Below, in pieces: positions 8,760 through 16,563 of a DNA stretch of 64,000 nt. Below the pieces are notes generated by a model. That model was not told where the DNA came from, ran no database searches, and saw only the letters and a program-made list of their open reading frames with translations. Positions within the stretch are counted from its first letter, which is position 1. Each line of letters starts with the position of its first letter. Position numbers and translations under genes: made by a program. Location of the stretch: the NCBI RefSeq assembly GCF_020405225.1, contig NZ_CP084472.1, forward strand, positions 434,001 to 498,000. Direction: 5' to 3'. This DNA comes from Natrinema sp. DC36. Its GTDB lineage: Archaea; Halobacteriota; Halobacteria; Halobacteriales; Natrialbaceae.

Positions 8760-9716
8760 ATGACGAAACTCGGATACACCCTCTCGAGCGAGGAGTTCGG
8801 CCCGACGGAACTGGTCGACATTGCCCGCCGCGCCGAGGAAGCCGGCTTCGACTTCCTCTCGATTTCCGATCACTTTCATCCGTGGGTGTCGGCCCAGGGC
8901 GAATCACCGTTCGTCTGGTCGACGCTGGGTGGTATCGCGACCGCGACCGACGAGATCGAGGTCGGCGTCGGCGTCACCTGCCCGACGATCCGGATTCACC
9001 CGGTCAACGTCGCCCACGCCGTCGCCACCGCCGACGAGATGTTCGGCGACCGCTTTACCTTCGGCGTCGGAACCGGCGAGAACCTGAACGAACACGTGAC
9101 GGGCGAGCGCTGGCCCGAACACGACGTTCGCCTCGAAATGTTAGACGAGGCGATGGACGTCATGCGTTCGCTCTGGACCGGCGAGACGACGAGTCACCAC
9201 GGCGAGCACTACACGGTCGAGAACGCGCGGCTCTTCACCGTGCCGGACGAGCAGCCGACGACGATCGGGAGCGCGTTCGGCCCGCAGACGGCCGAGTGGG
9301 TCGCCGAGACCACCGACGGGCTCTGGTGTTCCGGCCCCAAATCGGAGCCGGTCGAGGCCTACGAGGACGCCGGCGGAGACGGGCCGAAGTACACCCAACT
9401 GCACGGCTGCTACGCCGATAGCGAAGAGGAAGCGATCGAGACGATCTACGAGCAGTGGCCCAACGGCTCGATTCCGGGCGAACTCGGGCAGGAGCTGCCG
9501 ACGCCGGTCCACTTCGAACAGGCCGCACAGATGGTCGAGAAAGAGGATATCGCCGAGGCCGGGACCACCACCGAACCCGACCCGCAGGCCCACATCGACA
9601 GCATCGAGCAGGCGATCGACGCGGGCTACGACCACGTCTACTTCCACCAGATCGGTGACGAACAGGAGAAGGCGCTCGAGTTCTACGAGGAGGAGGTACT
9701 GCCGTCGTTCCGCTGA
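8760..9716 (+). CDS. LLM-class (F420-type) flavin-dependent oxidoreductase
   Basis: A 318-residue TIM-barrel enzyme of the luciferase-like/F420-dependent family. Typical blocks are visible: MTKLGYTLSSEEFGPTELVDIARRAEEAGFDF, SISDHFHPW, VGVGVTCPTIRIHPVNVAHAVAT, FGVGTGENLNEHV, and PTTIGSAFGPQTAEWVAETTDGLW. The closest general type is the F420-dependent glucose-6-phosphate dehydrogenase-like group (TIGR03557 style), but the substrate is unknown. The ATG at 8760 is the family start; further upstream sequence is repeat-derived. Haloarchaea make F420, so F420H2 as cofactor is likely but inferred. Cytosolic. Confidence 0.87.
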   Translation: MTKLGYTLSSEEFGPTELVDIARRAEEAGFDFLSISDHFHPWVSAQGESPFVWSTLGGIATATDEIEVGVGVTCPTIRIHPVNVAHAVATADEMFGDRFTFGVGTGENLNEHVTGERWPEHDVRLEMLDEAMDVMRSLWTGETTSHHGEHYTVENARLFTVPDEQPTTIGSAFGPQTAEWVAETTDGLWCSGPKSEPVEAYEDAGGDGPKYTQLHGCYADSEEEAIETIYEQWPNGSIPGELGQELPTPVHFEQAAQMVEKEDIAEAGTTTEPDPQAHIDSIEQAIDAGYDHVYFHQIGDEQEKALEFYEEEVLPSFR

Positions 9717-9755
9717 GGGGACGGTGATCGAAGTGGCGCGCCGGTTCGGTGCTCG

Positions 9756-10880
9756 CTACGCGTCGGAGCGCGATTCGATCTCGATATCCGACTCGGACAC
9801 CGCCGTCACCTCGCCGGCGACGGACGCGTGCTGAGGGATACTGATCCCGTCGGAACTGGGGGTCGCGATCCGATCGCCGTGCTCGACGCGGTCGCCGACC
9901 GCGACGATCGGTTCGGCAGGTTCGACGACTTCCGGATTCGGGTTCGTCGCGAGCGGAATCCGGACGCGGTCCGGTTCGATCGTTGCAGTTGGTTCGGATT
10001 CCATCTCCCGGTCGCTCCACTCGTACTCCTCGAGCACGTCGATCCGCCCCCCGCCGAGCGTACTTTCCGCGACGGTCTCCGCGTCGAGCACGAGGAGGCA
10101 GTTCGTATGCTTGCGGACACCGTACTCGTCGGGTACTGAATCAATCGGAAAGCACCAGCCCGGCCCGCCGTCGGCGATCACTGCGTCTGCGGGGAGCGCG
10201 TCGGACGGACAGTCGGCCGCGCGCAGGAGCTCGCTCGCGGGCGTGCCGATCGGAACCTCGAGGAACCGGTCTCGCGGCACCTCGCCGCTGACGTGGACGT
10301 ACTTGTGGGTCACTGGCGCGCCCGCCGAGAGCGCGCGGGCGATGTCGTAAAGGGTCTCGGTGTTCTGGACGAGCCAGCCGTAATCGGTGGGGAGGTCGCT
10401 TCCGATGACCGTCCCGTCGACGGTTTTGAGGAGAACGCTCTCCATTCCGTACTGGTACTTGTTCTCCGTATACGCGAATACGACGCCCGACTCCGCGTCC
10501 CGATCGAGCGGCAGTTCGGCCGGCGGAATCACCGTCCCGTCGGTTTCGGCCTCGAGTTCCTGCATGTGTTCGTCGCGATCCTTCCACTTCGCGCTGACGA
10601 CGATCAGGTCGAACGCCCCCTCGATCAGCTCGTCGAACAGTGTGGCGAACGTCTCCGCGCGGGTCTTCCCGAGCCACTTGTCGATGGAGTAGTTCGGTTC
10701 GCTCTCTTGGTGGTTCATCAGGAGGGAATCGACCGCCTCGAGATCCGTCCACTTCGCGTAGGAGGGAAATCCGGCACCACCCGCGCCCGCGACGCCGGCC
10801 ACCCGGATCAGGTCGCTCGCCTGCGTTCGAACGTCCGGCCACTCCGCGGATCGGGTCGCCCGTAGGCGTGGAGTCGTCAT
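9756..10880 (-). CDS. RnfC/NuoF-like SLBB-domain protein without Fe-S motifs
   Basis: A 374-residue protein related to the 51-kDa subunit of complex I and RnfC/PduS. Near the N-terminus VAGVAGAGGAGFPSYAKW (about 27-43) is the Gly-rich flavin/NADH-binding motif, followed by NHQESEPNYSIDK (the RnfC-type N-x-E-x-EP block). HKYVHVSGEVPRDRFLEVPIGTPASELL is the SLBB-type domain. The last 80 residues (VAVGDRVEHGDRIATPSSDGISIPQHASVAGEVTAV) are lipoyl-like. The Cys-rich ferredoxin domains of RnfC are absent; only isolated Cys remain. Probably a cytosolic flavoprotein that moves electrons from NAD(P)H, partner unknown. The ATG at 10880 is chosen because upstream residues are not conserved-looking. Confidence 0.8.
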   Translation of the reverse strand: MTTPRLRATRSAEWPDVRTQASDLIRVAGVAGAGGAGFPSYAKWTDLEAVDSLLMNHQESEPNYSIDKWLGKTRAETFATLFDELIEGAFDLIVVSAKWKDRDEHMQELEAETDGTVIPPAELPLDRDAESGVVFAYTENKYQYGMESVLLKTVDGTVIGSDLPTDYGWLVQNTETLYDIARALSAGAPVTHKYVHVSGEVPRDRFLEVPIGTPASELLRAADCPSDALPADAVIADGGPGWCFPIDSVPDEYGVRKHTNCLLVLDAETVAESTLGGGRIDVLEEYEWSDREMESEPTATIEPDRVRIPLATNPNPEVVEPAEPIVAVGDRVEHGDRIATPSSDGISIPQHASVAGEVTAVSESDIEIESRSDA

Positions 10881-11036
10881 ACCGAGTGGATACTCGCCCG
10901 GCGCGATCGTCCGACTTGATCCGCAGATATGAGGGGTCTTTATAGGTCGCATCGTGCAGGCGTTCGATCCGCCTCCCAGCGGTCCGCCGAGACGGTAGCT
11001 TTGTAGGTGACAGTGGACGTACGTCAGGCCAGTGAA

Positions 11037-11699
11037 ATGCGCTATCTCGAGCTGAGCCTTCGGCGACCGCCGGCTGAACGGCATCCGATGCACCAGTTCG
11101 TCGTCGAACACGAGGCGTACACCGCGTCGAGATTGCTCTACGGAAACCGGTACGGTGACGAGCACGCGATGCTGTTCCACGTCGACGGTCCACGAGCACC
11201 CTACGAGCGCGCCCTCGAGGACGCGCCCTCGATACTCGAGTACGAACTCGCACCCTGTCGCGACGATTCCCTGTACCTGTACGTGCGGGAGACGCTGACG
11301 GGAGCCGATCGAACGTTCGCGGACGCGGTCGAACAGCCGGGACTGATCGTCGTCCCGCCGCTAGAGCACCGCGCCGACGGCACGATCCGGCTGACGGCGG
11401 TCGGCCCCAGCGAAGCGATCCAGACGGTGGTCGACGACGTGTCCGACGCGATGCACGTCGACGTCCTGTCGATCGGCGAGTACCGCGCCGGACGGATCGA
11501 CGCGCGGGCGGCCCTGACCCAGCGCCAGTTCGAGGCCGTCTCCGCGGCCGTCGACTGCGGCTACTACCGCGCGACGCGAGAGGCCTCGCTCGAGGATGTC
11601 GCCGATCGGCTGGACTGCTCGAGCGGGACGGCGGGGGAGTTGCTCCGGCGGGCCGAACGGACCGTCATGGAAGGGCTCGTCCGCGGTGGACCGTTCTGA
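11037..11699 (+). CDS. Bacterio-opsin activator-type HTH transcription regulator
   Basis: A 220-residue haloarchaeal regulator. The C-terminal HTH_10 domain is clear: LTQRQFEAVSAAVDCGYYRATREASLEDVADRLDCSSGTAGELLRRAERTVMEG. The N-terminal 150 residues form an alpha/beta ligand or partner domain like those of other Bat-family regulators. It is divergent from the RnfC-like gene (start 10880), so it may control that gene or itself. The ATG at 11037 (MRYLELSLRRPP) is favoured over an upstream GTG because it begins at the conserved beta strand. DNA-binding and cytosolic. Confidence 0.85.
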   Translation: MRYLELSLRRPPAERHPMHQFVVEHEAYTASRLLYGNRYGDEHAMLFHVDGPRAPYERALEDAPSILEYELAPCRDDSLYLYVRETLTGADRTFADAVEQPGLIVVPPLEHRADGTIRLTAVGPSEAIQTVVDDVSDAMHVDVLSIGEYRAGRIDARAALTQRQFEAVSAAVDCGYYRATREASLEDVADRLDCSSGTAGELLRRAERTVMEGLVRGGPF

Positions 11700-11799
11700 G
11701 GGTGCCGTTTCGTCGCGGAACCAGTGTCGAATCGGTGCGGAATCGGCGTGCGTGGCGATTGCTCCTGGGCAAGGCATACCCGATACTACCGCCATCGAT

Positions 11800-12018
11800 C
11801 ACGCGCGAACTATCGACGACTCGGTTCGACCGGACGCGACGTGTCGGCGGTCGGATTCGGCACCAGAAACATCGGCGGCAGTTGGGGTGGCGTCTCCGAC
11901 GAAACCGGCCGTGATGTCGTTCGCGCCACCCTCGAGTCGGAGATCGACTTCATCGACACGGCGGCCGTCGTCGACGACGGCCGCAGCGAGCGCGACGTCC
12001 TCGCCGCGCGTCCGACCG
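11800..12018 (+). pseudogene. Aldo/keto reductase N-terminal remnant
   Basis: Without a plausible start codon, the frame reads YRRLGSTGRDVSAVGFGT, then RNIGGSWGG, then DFIDTAAVVDDGRSERD, which matches the N-terminal third of haloarchaeal aldo/keto reductases (YR-LG-TG-VS-VGFGTW and DFIDTA-VYGDGRSE, holding the Asp of the catalytic tetrad region). It stops at about 12018, and the catalytic Tyr/Lys/His parts and the rest of the barrel are missing. An intact paralogue lies at 13962. Decay by internal deletion is the simplest reading. Confidence 0.75.
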
Positions 12019-12181
12019 CCGTGTGGAGTACGAGGCGCTGAAACGCGACCTGGCGACCGACCACGACGACCTCCTCGCTTACTCGATGGGGAAAACGGCG
12101 TTCGTCGAACGGCTCCTCGAGGTCGCCCGAACGGACGACGAGTTGGCCTTCGCGTTCGCGGTTCCGACACTCGAGTCGTAA
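12008..12181 (+). pseudogene. GrpB-family C-terminal remnant
   Basis: In the next reading frame, joined directly to the aldo/keto reductase remnant, the sequence reads RVEYEALKRDLATDHDDL, then LAYSMGKTAFVERLLEVA, to a TAA at 12179. The pattern EY-ALK-DLA....AY..GK..FV..L..A is the end of GrpB/UPF0157 (nucleotidyltransferase-like) proteins. Only about 55 residues remain, without the GrpB catalytic N-terminus. The fusion of two unrelated gene fragments indicates a deletion between two former neighbours. Confidence 0.6.
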
Positions 12182-12204
12182 CGGAGGGGGCAGACGCGCC
12201 GGGC

Positions 12205-13836
12205 TCAGCACGCGAGCGTGACGAACTGATTGATCGCCTCGTCGCTCCCCGCGACGATCAGCATGTCGTCCACGCTGACGACGAACTCCGGTCCGAGGTC
12301 GGTCAGCAGGTCTCCGTTCCGTTCGACCGCGACGACGGTACACCCCGTCCGCGCTCGTAGGTCCACGTCGCCGAGACTCCGGCCGACGATCCGCGGGGCA
12401 GTCGTTCGAACGAGTTCGAACTGAGTCTCCGGCGTGAGGATCTCTTCGTCCTCGATCAGGATGGAGGCGAGCATCCGGCCGGTCACCGTCGACAGCGACA
12501 GAACGTACTCGGCTCCCGCTCGGTAGAGCTTCGGAATGTTCTCGGTCTCGTTCGCACGTGCGATGATCTCGACGCCGGGAGCGACCTGTTTGAGGACCAG
12601 CGTCGCGTAGATCGTCGTCACATCGTCGTCGAGGGTGAGAATGATCGAACGGGAATCATCGACGGCTGCATCCTCGAGGACCGATTCGTCGGTGACGTCG
12701 CCGACGACGTCGACACCGGCCTCGTCTACGATATCGACGACGCATGTCGAGACGCCGCCGGATACCAGGGTCTCGACCGCGGTTCGTCCGACGACGCCGT
12801 AGCCGCCGACGACCACACGGTCCGGATTGTGCCGCAGCGACGACACGGTCTGCGATTTCAGCTCCGTGAGGTCGTCGCGGCGACCAGCGACGAGCAGGAT
12901 CGTATTGCCGTCGATCACGTTTTCGGGGCCGGGAACGGGGACGAACTCCCCGTTGAACCACGCGCCGATGACGGTGATCCCCATCCGGTCTCGGATGCCC
13001 GACTCCGGGATCGTCTGGCCGACGAGGTCGCTGTGCTCCTGGACGAGGAGTTCGGTCACTGCGAGCTCCTCGCTGAGCTCGATCGTGTCCCGAAGCTCCT
13101 CGGAGACCGTCGTCGTCGCCTTCGTCGCCAGGCTCTGTCCGAGCACCCGTCGCGGCCGGACGATTTCGTCGGCACCGGCGTAGCGGTGATAGCTCGCGAC
13201 GTCCTCGTCTTCGACCACGCTGACGATCCTGAGCTCGCTTGAAAGCTCTCGCGCCGTGAGGATCACCATCGCGTTCGTCTCGTCGTCGATGTCGGTAACG
13301 AGCGCGTGAGCGTCCGCGGCGTTCGCCGCCTGCAGCGTCTCCTCCTGATCGAGTTCGCCGTAGATGGCGTTGGTCCCCTCGCTGTTGAGCTCGACGACCA
13401 GCTCGGGGTCGTCGTCGATGAAGACGTAGGGGACGTTCGCCGCCTCGAGCTCTCCCGCGAGCACGTCCGAACGCGGCGTGTACGAGCAGATGACGATGTG
13501 GTCGGTGAGCTCGGTCGACTCCGGTGGCCGATCCTCGAGCGCCTGCTGGAACAGCGGGACGACGATTAGCGGTAGCGCGAGGAAGACGAGCAGGACGCCC
13601 GTGAGGTTCATGACGACCACAAACAGGTTCATCTGAGGACTCTGCCAGTCGCCCGCGTCACCGCCGAAACCGGCCGTCGTCAGCGTTTCGATGACGGTCT
13701 GGATCGCATCGGCGTACGTCCTCGTTTCACCCTCGAACGTGGCCATTCCCAGTTGGTAGAGCCACGCATAGACGAGGACGAGAACGAGAACGGCGACCAG
13801 CGAGAGAACGATTCGCCGCCACCAGTGGTTCATCAT
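12205..13836 (-). CDS. Potassium channel-like protein with two RCK (TrkA-N/TrkA-C) modules
   Basis: A 543-residue membrane protein. Residues 8-30 (VLSLVAVLVLVLVYAWLY) and about 75-100 (LFVVVMNLTGVLLVFLALPLIVVPLF) are membrane helices flanking a pore-loop with TLTTAGFGGD, comparable in place with the TVGYGD filter. Two cytoplasmic RCK units follow: HIVICSYTPRSDVLAGELEA plus a TrkA-C half, then RVVVGGYGVVGRTAVETL (GxGxxG nucleotide loop, GGYGVVG) plus a final TrkA-C half (APRIVGRSLGDVDLRARTGCTVVAVERNG). This matches haloarchaeal Kch/MthK-like channels gated by nucleotide or Ca. The first RCK lacks a perfect GxGxxG. The ATG at 13836 (MMNHWWRR) is chosen; a start 14 codons earlier is possible. 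Confidence 0.85.
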   Translation of the reverse strand: MMNHWWRRIVLSLVAVLVLVLVYAWLYQLGMATFEGETRTYADAIQTVIETLTTAGFGGDAGDWQSPQMNLFVVVMNLTGVLLVFLALPLIVVPLFQQALEDRPPESTELTDHIVICSYTPRSDVLAGELEAANVPYVFIDDDPELVVELNSEGTNAIYGELDQEETLQAANAADAHALVTDIDDETNAMVILTARELSSELRIVSVVEDEDVASYHRYAGADEIVRPRRVLGQSLATKATTTVSEELRDTIELSEELAVTELLVQEHSDLVGQTIPESGIRDRMGITVIGAWFNGEFVPVPGPENVIDGNTILLVAGRRDDLTELKSQTVSSLRHNPDRVVVGGYGVVGRTAVETLVSGGVSTCVVDIVDEAGVDVVGDVTDESVLEDAAVDDSRSIILTLDDDVTTIYATLVLKQVAPGVEIIARANETENIPKLYRAGAEYVLSLSTVTGRMLASILIEDEEILTPETQFELVRTTAPRIVGRSLGDVDLRARTGCTVVAVERNGDLLTDLGPEFVVSVDDMLIVAGSDEAINQFVTLAC

Positions 13837-13961
13837 TGGTACGTGACTATCGAGTGGTTTGTAGCTTCGGAAGTCCACCCCTCGTGCAGTGATGTGACGA
13901 CACCGACTGCCACCTCACCGCTTTCCAATCCGTTTTGTTCCTCGCTATTGAACCAGTAGCC

Positions 13962-14978
13962 ATGGAGTACACCACGCTCGGTGACACGGGCACGACAGTC
14001 TCGAGACTCTGCTTCGGCACCTGGCGCTTCGGAAAGGAGAGCGACGGCACCGTCGAAACCGACCGCGAGCAGGCCCGCGAACTGCTCGACACCGCCTGGG
14101 ATCGCGGCATCAACTTCATCGACACCGCGAACGTCTACGGCGATCCGAACGGCACCAGCGAGGAGTGGATCGGCGAGTGGCTCGAGGACCGCGATATCCA
14201 CCGCGAGGACGTCGTCATCGCCTCGAAGGTCTACTTTCCCTTCGACGGTCGCGGCGAGCCCGGTCCGAACGACTCCGGGCTGGGACGCAAGCACATCCGC
14301 GCACAGATCGAGGGCACCCTCGAGCGGCTGGGAACCGACTACCTCGATCTGTACTATATCCACCGCTGGGACGAGAACACGCCGATCCGGGAGACGATGC
14401 GGACGCTGACCGAACTCGTCCGCGAGGGGAAAGTCCACTATCTGGGAGCCTCGAGCATGGCCGCCTGGAAGCTCACCAAGGCGCTGTGGACCAGCGACGT
14501 CGAGGGCCTCGAGCGCTTCGACGTGACCCAGCCGATGTTCAACGCGGCCGACACCGACGACGTGACGGACTACCTCGAGGTCTGTGCGGATCAGGACATC
14601 GCCGTCTGTCCGTACTCGCCGCTCGCGGGTGGCTTCCTCACCGGAAAGTACGAGCGGGGCGAGGACGGCAGCGTGATCGCGCCCGACGGCTCCCGGGGCA
14701 CCCTCACGGACCTCTTCGAGGACCGTTATACCAGCGAGACCGCGTGGGAAGTGCTCGAGGCCGTCGAGTCCGTCGCCGAGCAGGTCGACGCCACGCCGGC
14801 GCAGGTCTCGCTGCGCTGGCTGATGGAACAGGATCGGTTCACCTGCGTGCCGATCGTCGGCGCGCGAACGCCCGACCAGCTCGAGGAGAACGTCGGCGCG
14901 GTCGAACTCGAGTTGAGCGACGAGCAGTTCGGACGGATCGACGACGCTCGCGGTGGGGACGGCGACGGCTATCGCTGA
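13962..14978 (+). CDS. Aldo/keto reductase
   Basis: A 338-residue NADPH-dependent oxidoreductase, (alpha/beta)8 barrel. N-terminal MEYTTLGDTGTTVSRLCFGTWRFG, then NFIDTANVYGDPNGTSEEWIGEWL (catalytic Asp and Tyr of the tetrad), VIASKVYFPF (Lys), LDLYYIHRWD (His in the YYIHR-D position), and the C-terminal CVPIVGARTPDQLEENVGA cofactor motif. Length is normal. It sits just downstream and divergent from the channel gene, and close to the decayed relative at 11800. Substrate unknown, cytosolic. Confidence 0.92.
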   Translation: MEYTTLGDTGTTVSRLCFGTWRFGKESDGTVETDREQARELLDTAWDRGINFIDTANVYGDPNGTSEEWIGEWLEDRDIHREDVVIASKVYFPFDGRGEPGPNDSGLGRKHIRAQIEGTLERLGTDYLDLYYIHRWDENTPIRETMRTLTELVREGKVHYLGASSMAAWKLTKALWTSDVEGLERFDVTQPMFNAADTDDVTDYLEVCADQDIAVCPYSPLAGGFLTGKYERGEDGSVIAPDGSRGTLTDLFEDRYTSETAWEVLEAVESVAEQVDATPAQVSLRWLMEQDRFTCVPIVGARTPDQLEENVGAVELELSDEQFGRIDDARGGDGDGYR

Positions 14979-15275
14979 GTTTCACAGTAATTGGTAGACG
15001 GATTCGTTCGTGTGAACGGAACAGTGCTTTCTGACGTGATCAGGGAACGAAGCGCCCTGCTATCGTGGTAACTAGGAGAGCCACACCCTCCCCAGCCGAT
15101 TCGCTCACTAGCGTTCGCCCATCCCTCGCGCAACATCGTCGACTGCCCTCGCTATTACTCGGGCAGCCGACAGCGCGCGCCACCGCGTCAGTTGACCGGT
15201 CCGAAGTGAACGTAGTAGCATTCTTTCCCCGATTTCCACGAGTGGCTGTGAAGAACGGAATCGTGCGTCTATCTA
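14979..15275. other. Intergenic stretch without a supported gene
   Basis: About 300 bases between the convergent aldo/keto reductase and M24 peptidase genes. It contains a somewhat AT-richer segment and scattered CGCTCACTAGCGTTCGC-like repeats, plus GGGCAGCCGACAG-type short motifs. The possible reading frames give basic Arg/Ser-rich proteins unlike the acidic neighbours, so no gene is called. Nothing else recognised. Confidence 0.5.
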
Positions 15276-16469
15276 CTATCGATCATCGGCCGTCGGTTCG
15301 AGCGCGATCCGATATTCGGTCAGGTTCTCGTAGCCGTTCTCGGTGACGGCGATCAGATCCTCGATACGGACGCCGCCGACCGCGGGATCGTAGATGCCGG
15401 GTTCGATCGAAATGACGTGGCCGGCCTCGAGCTCGCCGCCCGAGGGCGAGACGCTGGGCTCCTCGTGGATGTCGAGGCCGACGCCGTGACCGGTACTGTG
15501 GATGAATCCCGTCTCCGTGTTCGGATCGCTTCGCAGCGTTTCGTAGCCCGCGTCCTCGATCACGTCACAGGCCGCGGCGTGGACGGCGGCTCCCGTCACG
15601 CCGGCTTCGACGGTCTCGAGCGCGGCCTCGTAGGCCTCCCACGTGACCTCGTAGCGTCGCCGGGCCTCCTCGCCGGGATCGCCGCGGGCGAACGTCCGGG
15701 TCATGTCCGCGAAGTAGCCCGTCTCCTTGTCCCGCGGGAAGATATCGATCACGATCAGCTCGTCGGGCTCGAGCGGCCCGCTCCCGCGGTCGTGGGGGTC
15801 CGCACCGTCGGCTCCGCAGGCGACGATCGTCTCGTCGAGCGCACAGCCGTGGCGGAGCAGGGTGACCTCGATCTCTTCCGTGACGCGTTCGCTGGTGAGC
15901 ACGTCGCCGTCGCGAACGAGGACGCCGTCCTCGACGCCCGCGGTCGCGATCAGCTCCTCCGCTCTCGCCATCGCGGCCTCGTTCGCCCGCTGGCTCGCCC
16001 GGATCTGGTCGACCTCCCACTCGGTTTTCGTCGCGCGGATGTCCGTCACGATCCCCTCGCGTTCGACCGTCACCGCGAGACCGTGCTCGCGGAGCCCGTC
16101 CGCGGTTCCCGTCGGGAAGTTCTGGGGGACTGCAATCGAGTCGACGGCGTGGTCCTCGAGAAACGCCGCCAGCATGCGGATCTTCCCCTCGTACCGGCCG
16201 TACTCGGCGACGAATTGCTGGTACTCGTACGCTGCCCGACGAGTGACGGAGTCGGCGCTCGCCTCCGCGCTCGCGCGACCGTACTCGAGGCCGGAGACGA
16301 GCAGGTGGACCCCGTCGGCGGTCACGAGCGTCTGAAAGGGGTCCGGTGCCGTGAAGCCGGAGACGTACCGCTGGTCGGAATCCGAAGCGTCGTCATCGAT
16401 CAGATAGCCGTCCAGCTCGTTGGCCTCGAGAAATTCGCGAAGGGCAGAGAGATCGACGTCGAGGTTCAT
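15276..16469 (-). CDS. M24-family Xaa-Pro peptidase
   Basis: A 397-residue pita-bread metallopeptidase of the Xaa-Pro dipeptidase/aminopeptidase group. The N-terminal creatinase-like domain (LREFLEANELDGYLIDDDASDSDQRYVSGF) spans about 1-130. Metal ligands of the catalytic domain are visible in order: VIDIFPRDKETGYFADMTRTF (two Asp), HSTGHGVGLDIHEEP (His), SIEPGIYDP (Glu) and VRIEDLIAVTENGYENLT (Glu). It cleaves N-terminal residues next to proline in the cytosol. The ATG at 16469 (MNLDVDLSALREF) is preferred to an upstream in-frame Met. No operon. Confidence 0.9.
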   Translation of the reverse strand: MNLDVDLSALREFLEANELDGYLIDDDASDSDQRYVSGFTAPDPFQTLVTADGVHLLVSGLEYGRASAEASADSVTRRAAYEYQQFVAEYGRYEGKIRMLAAFLEDHAVDSIAVPQNFPTGTADGLREHGLAVTVEREGIVTDIRATKTEWEVDQIRASQRANEAAMARAEELIATAGVEDGVLVRDGDVLTSERVTEEIEVTLLRHGCALDETIVACGADGADPHDRGSGPLEPDELIVIDIFPRDKETGYFADMTRTFARGDPGEEARRRYEVTWEAYEAALETVEAGVTGAAVHAAACDVIEDAGYETLRSDPNTETGFIHSTGHGVGLDIHEEPSVSPSGGELEAGHVISIEPGIYDPAVGGVRIEDLIAVTENGYENLTEYRIALEPTADDR

Positions 16470-16563
16470 GGACGCACGTGTGACAGCGGCGTACATAATC
16501 CCGGGGTTCCCGGCCATCGGTTCATACCCACAAACTTATCACTAGCGATGGTAATTCCCGGAT

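Noticed and set aside
15065-15346. 93-residue reading frame before the M24 peptidase
   Set aside because: Low-complexity Arg/Ser composition, and the 3' half overlaps the peptidase gene in another frame.
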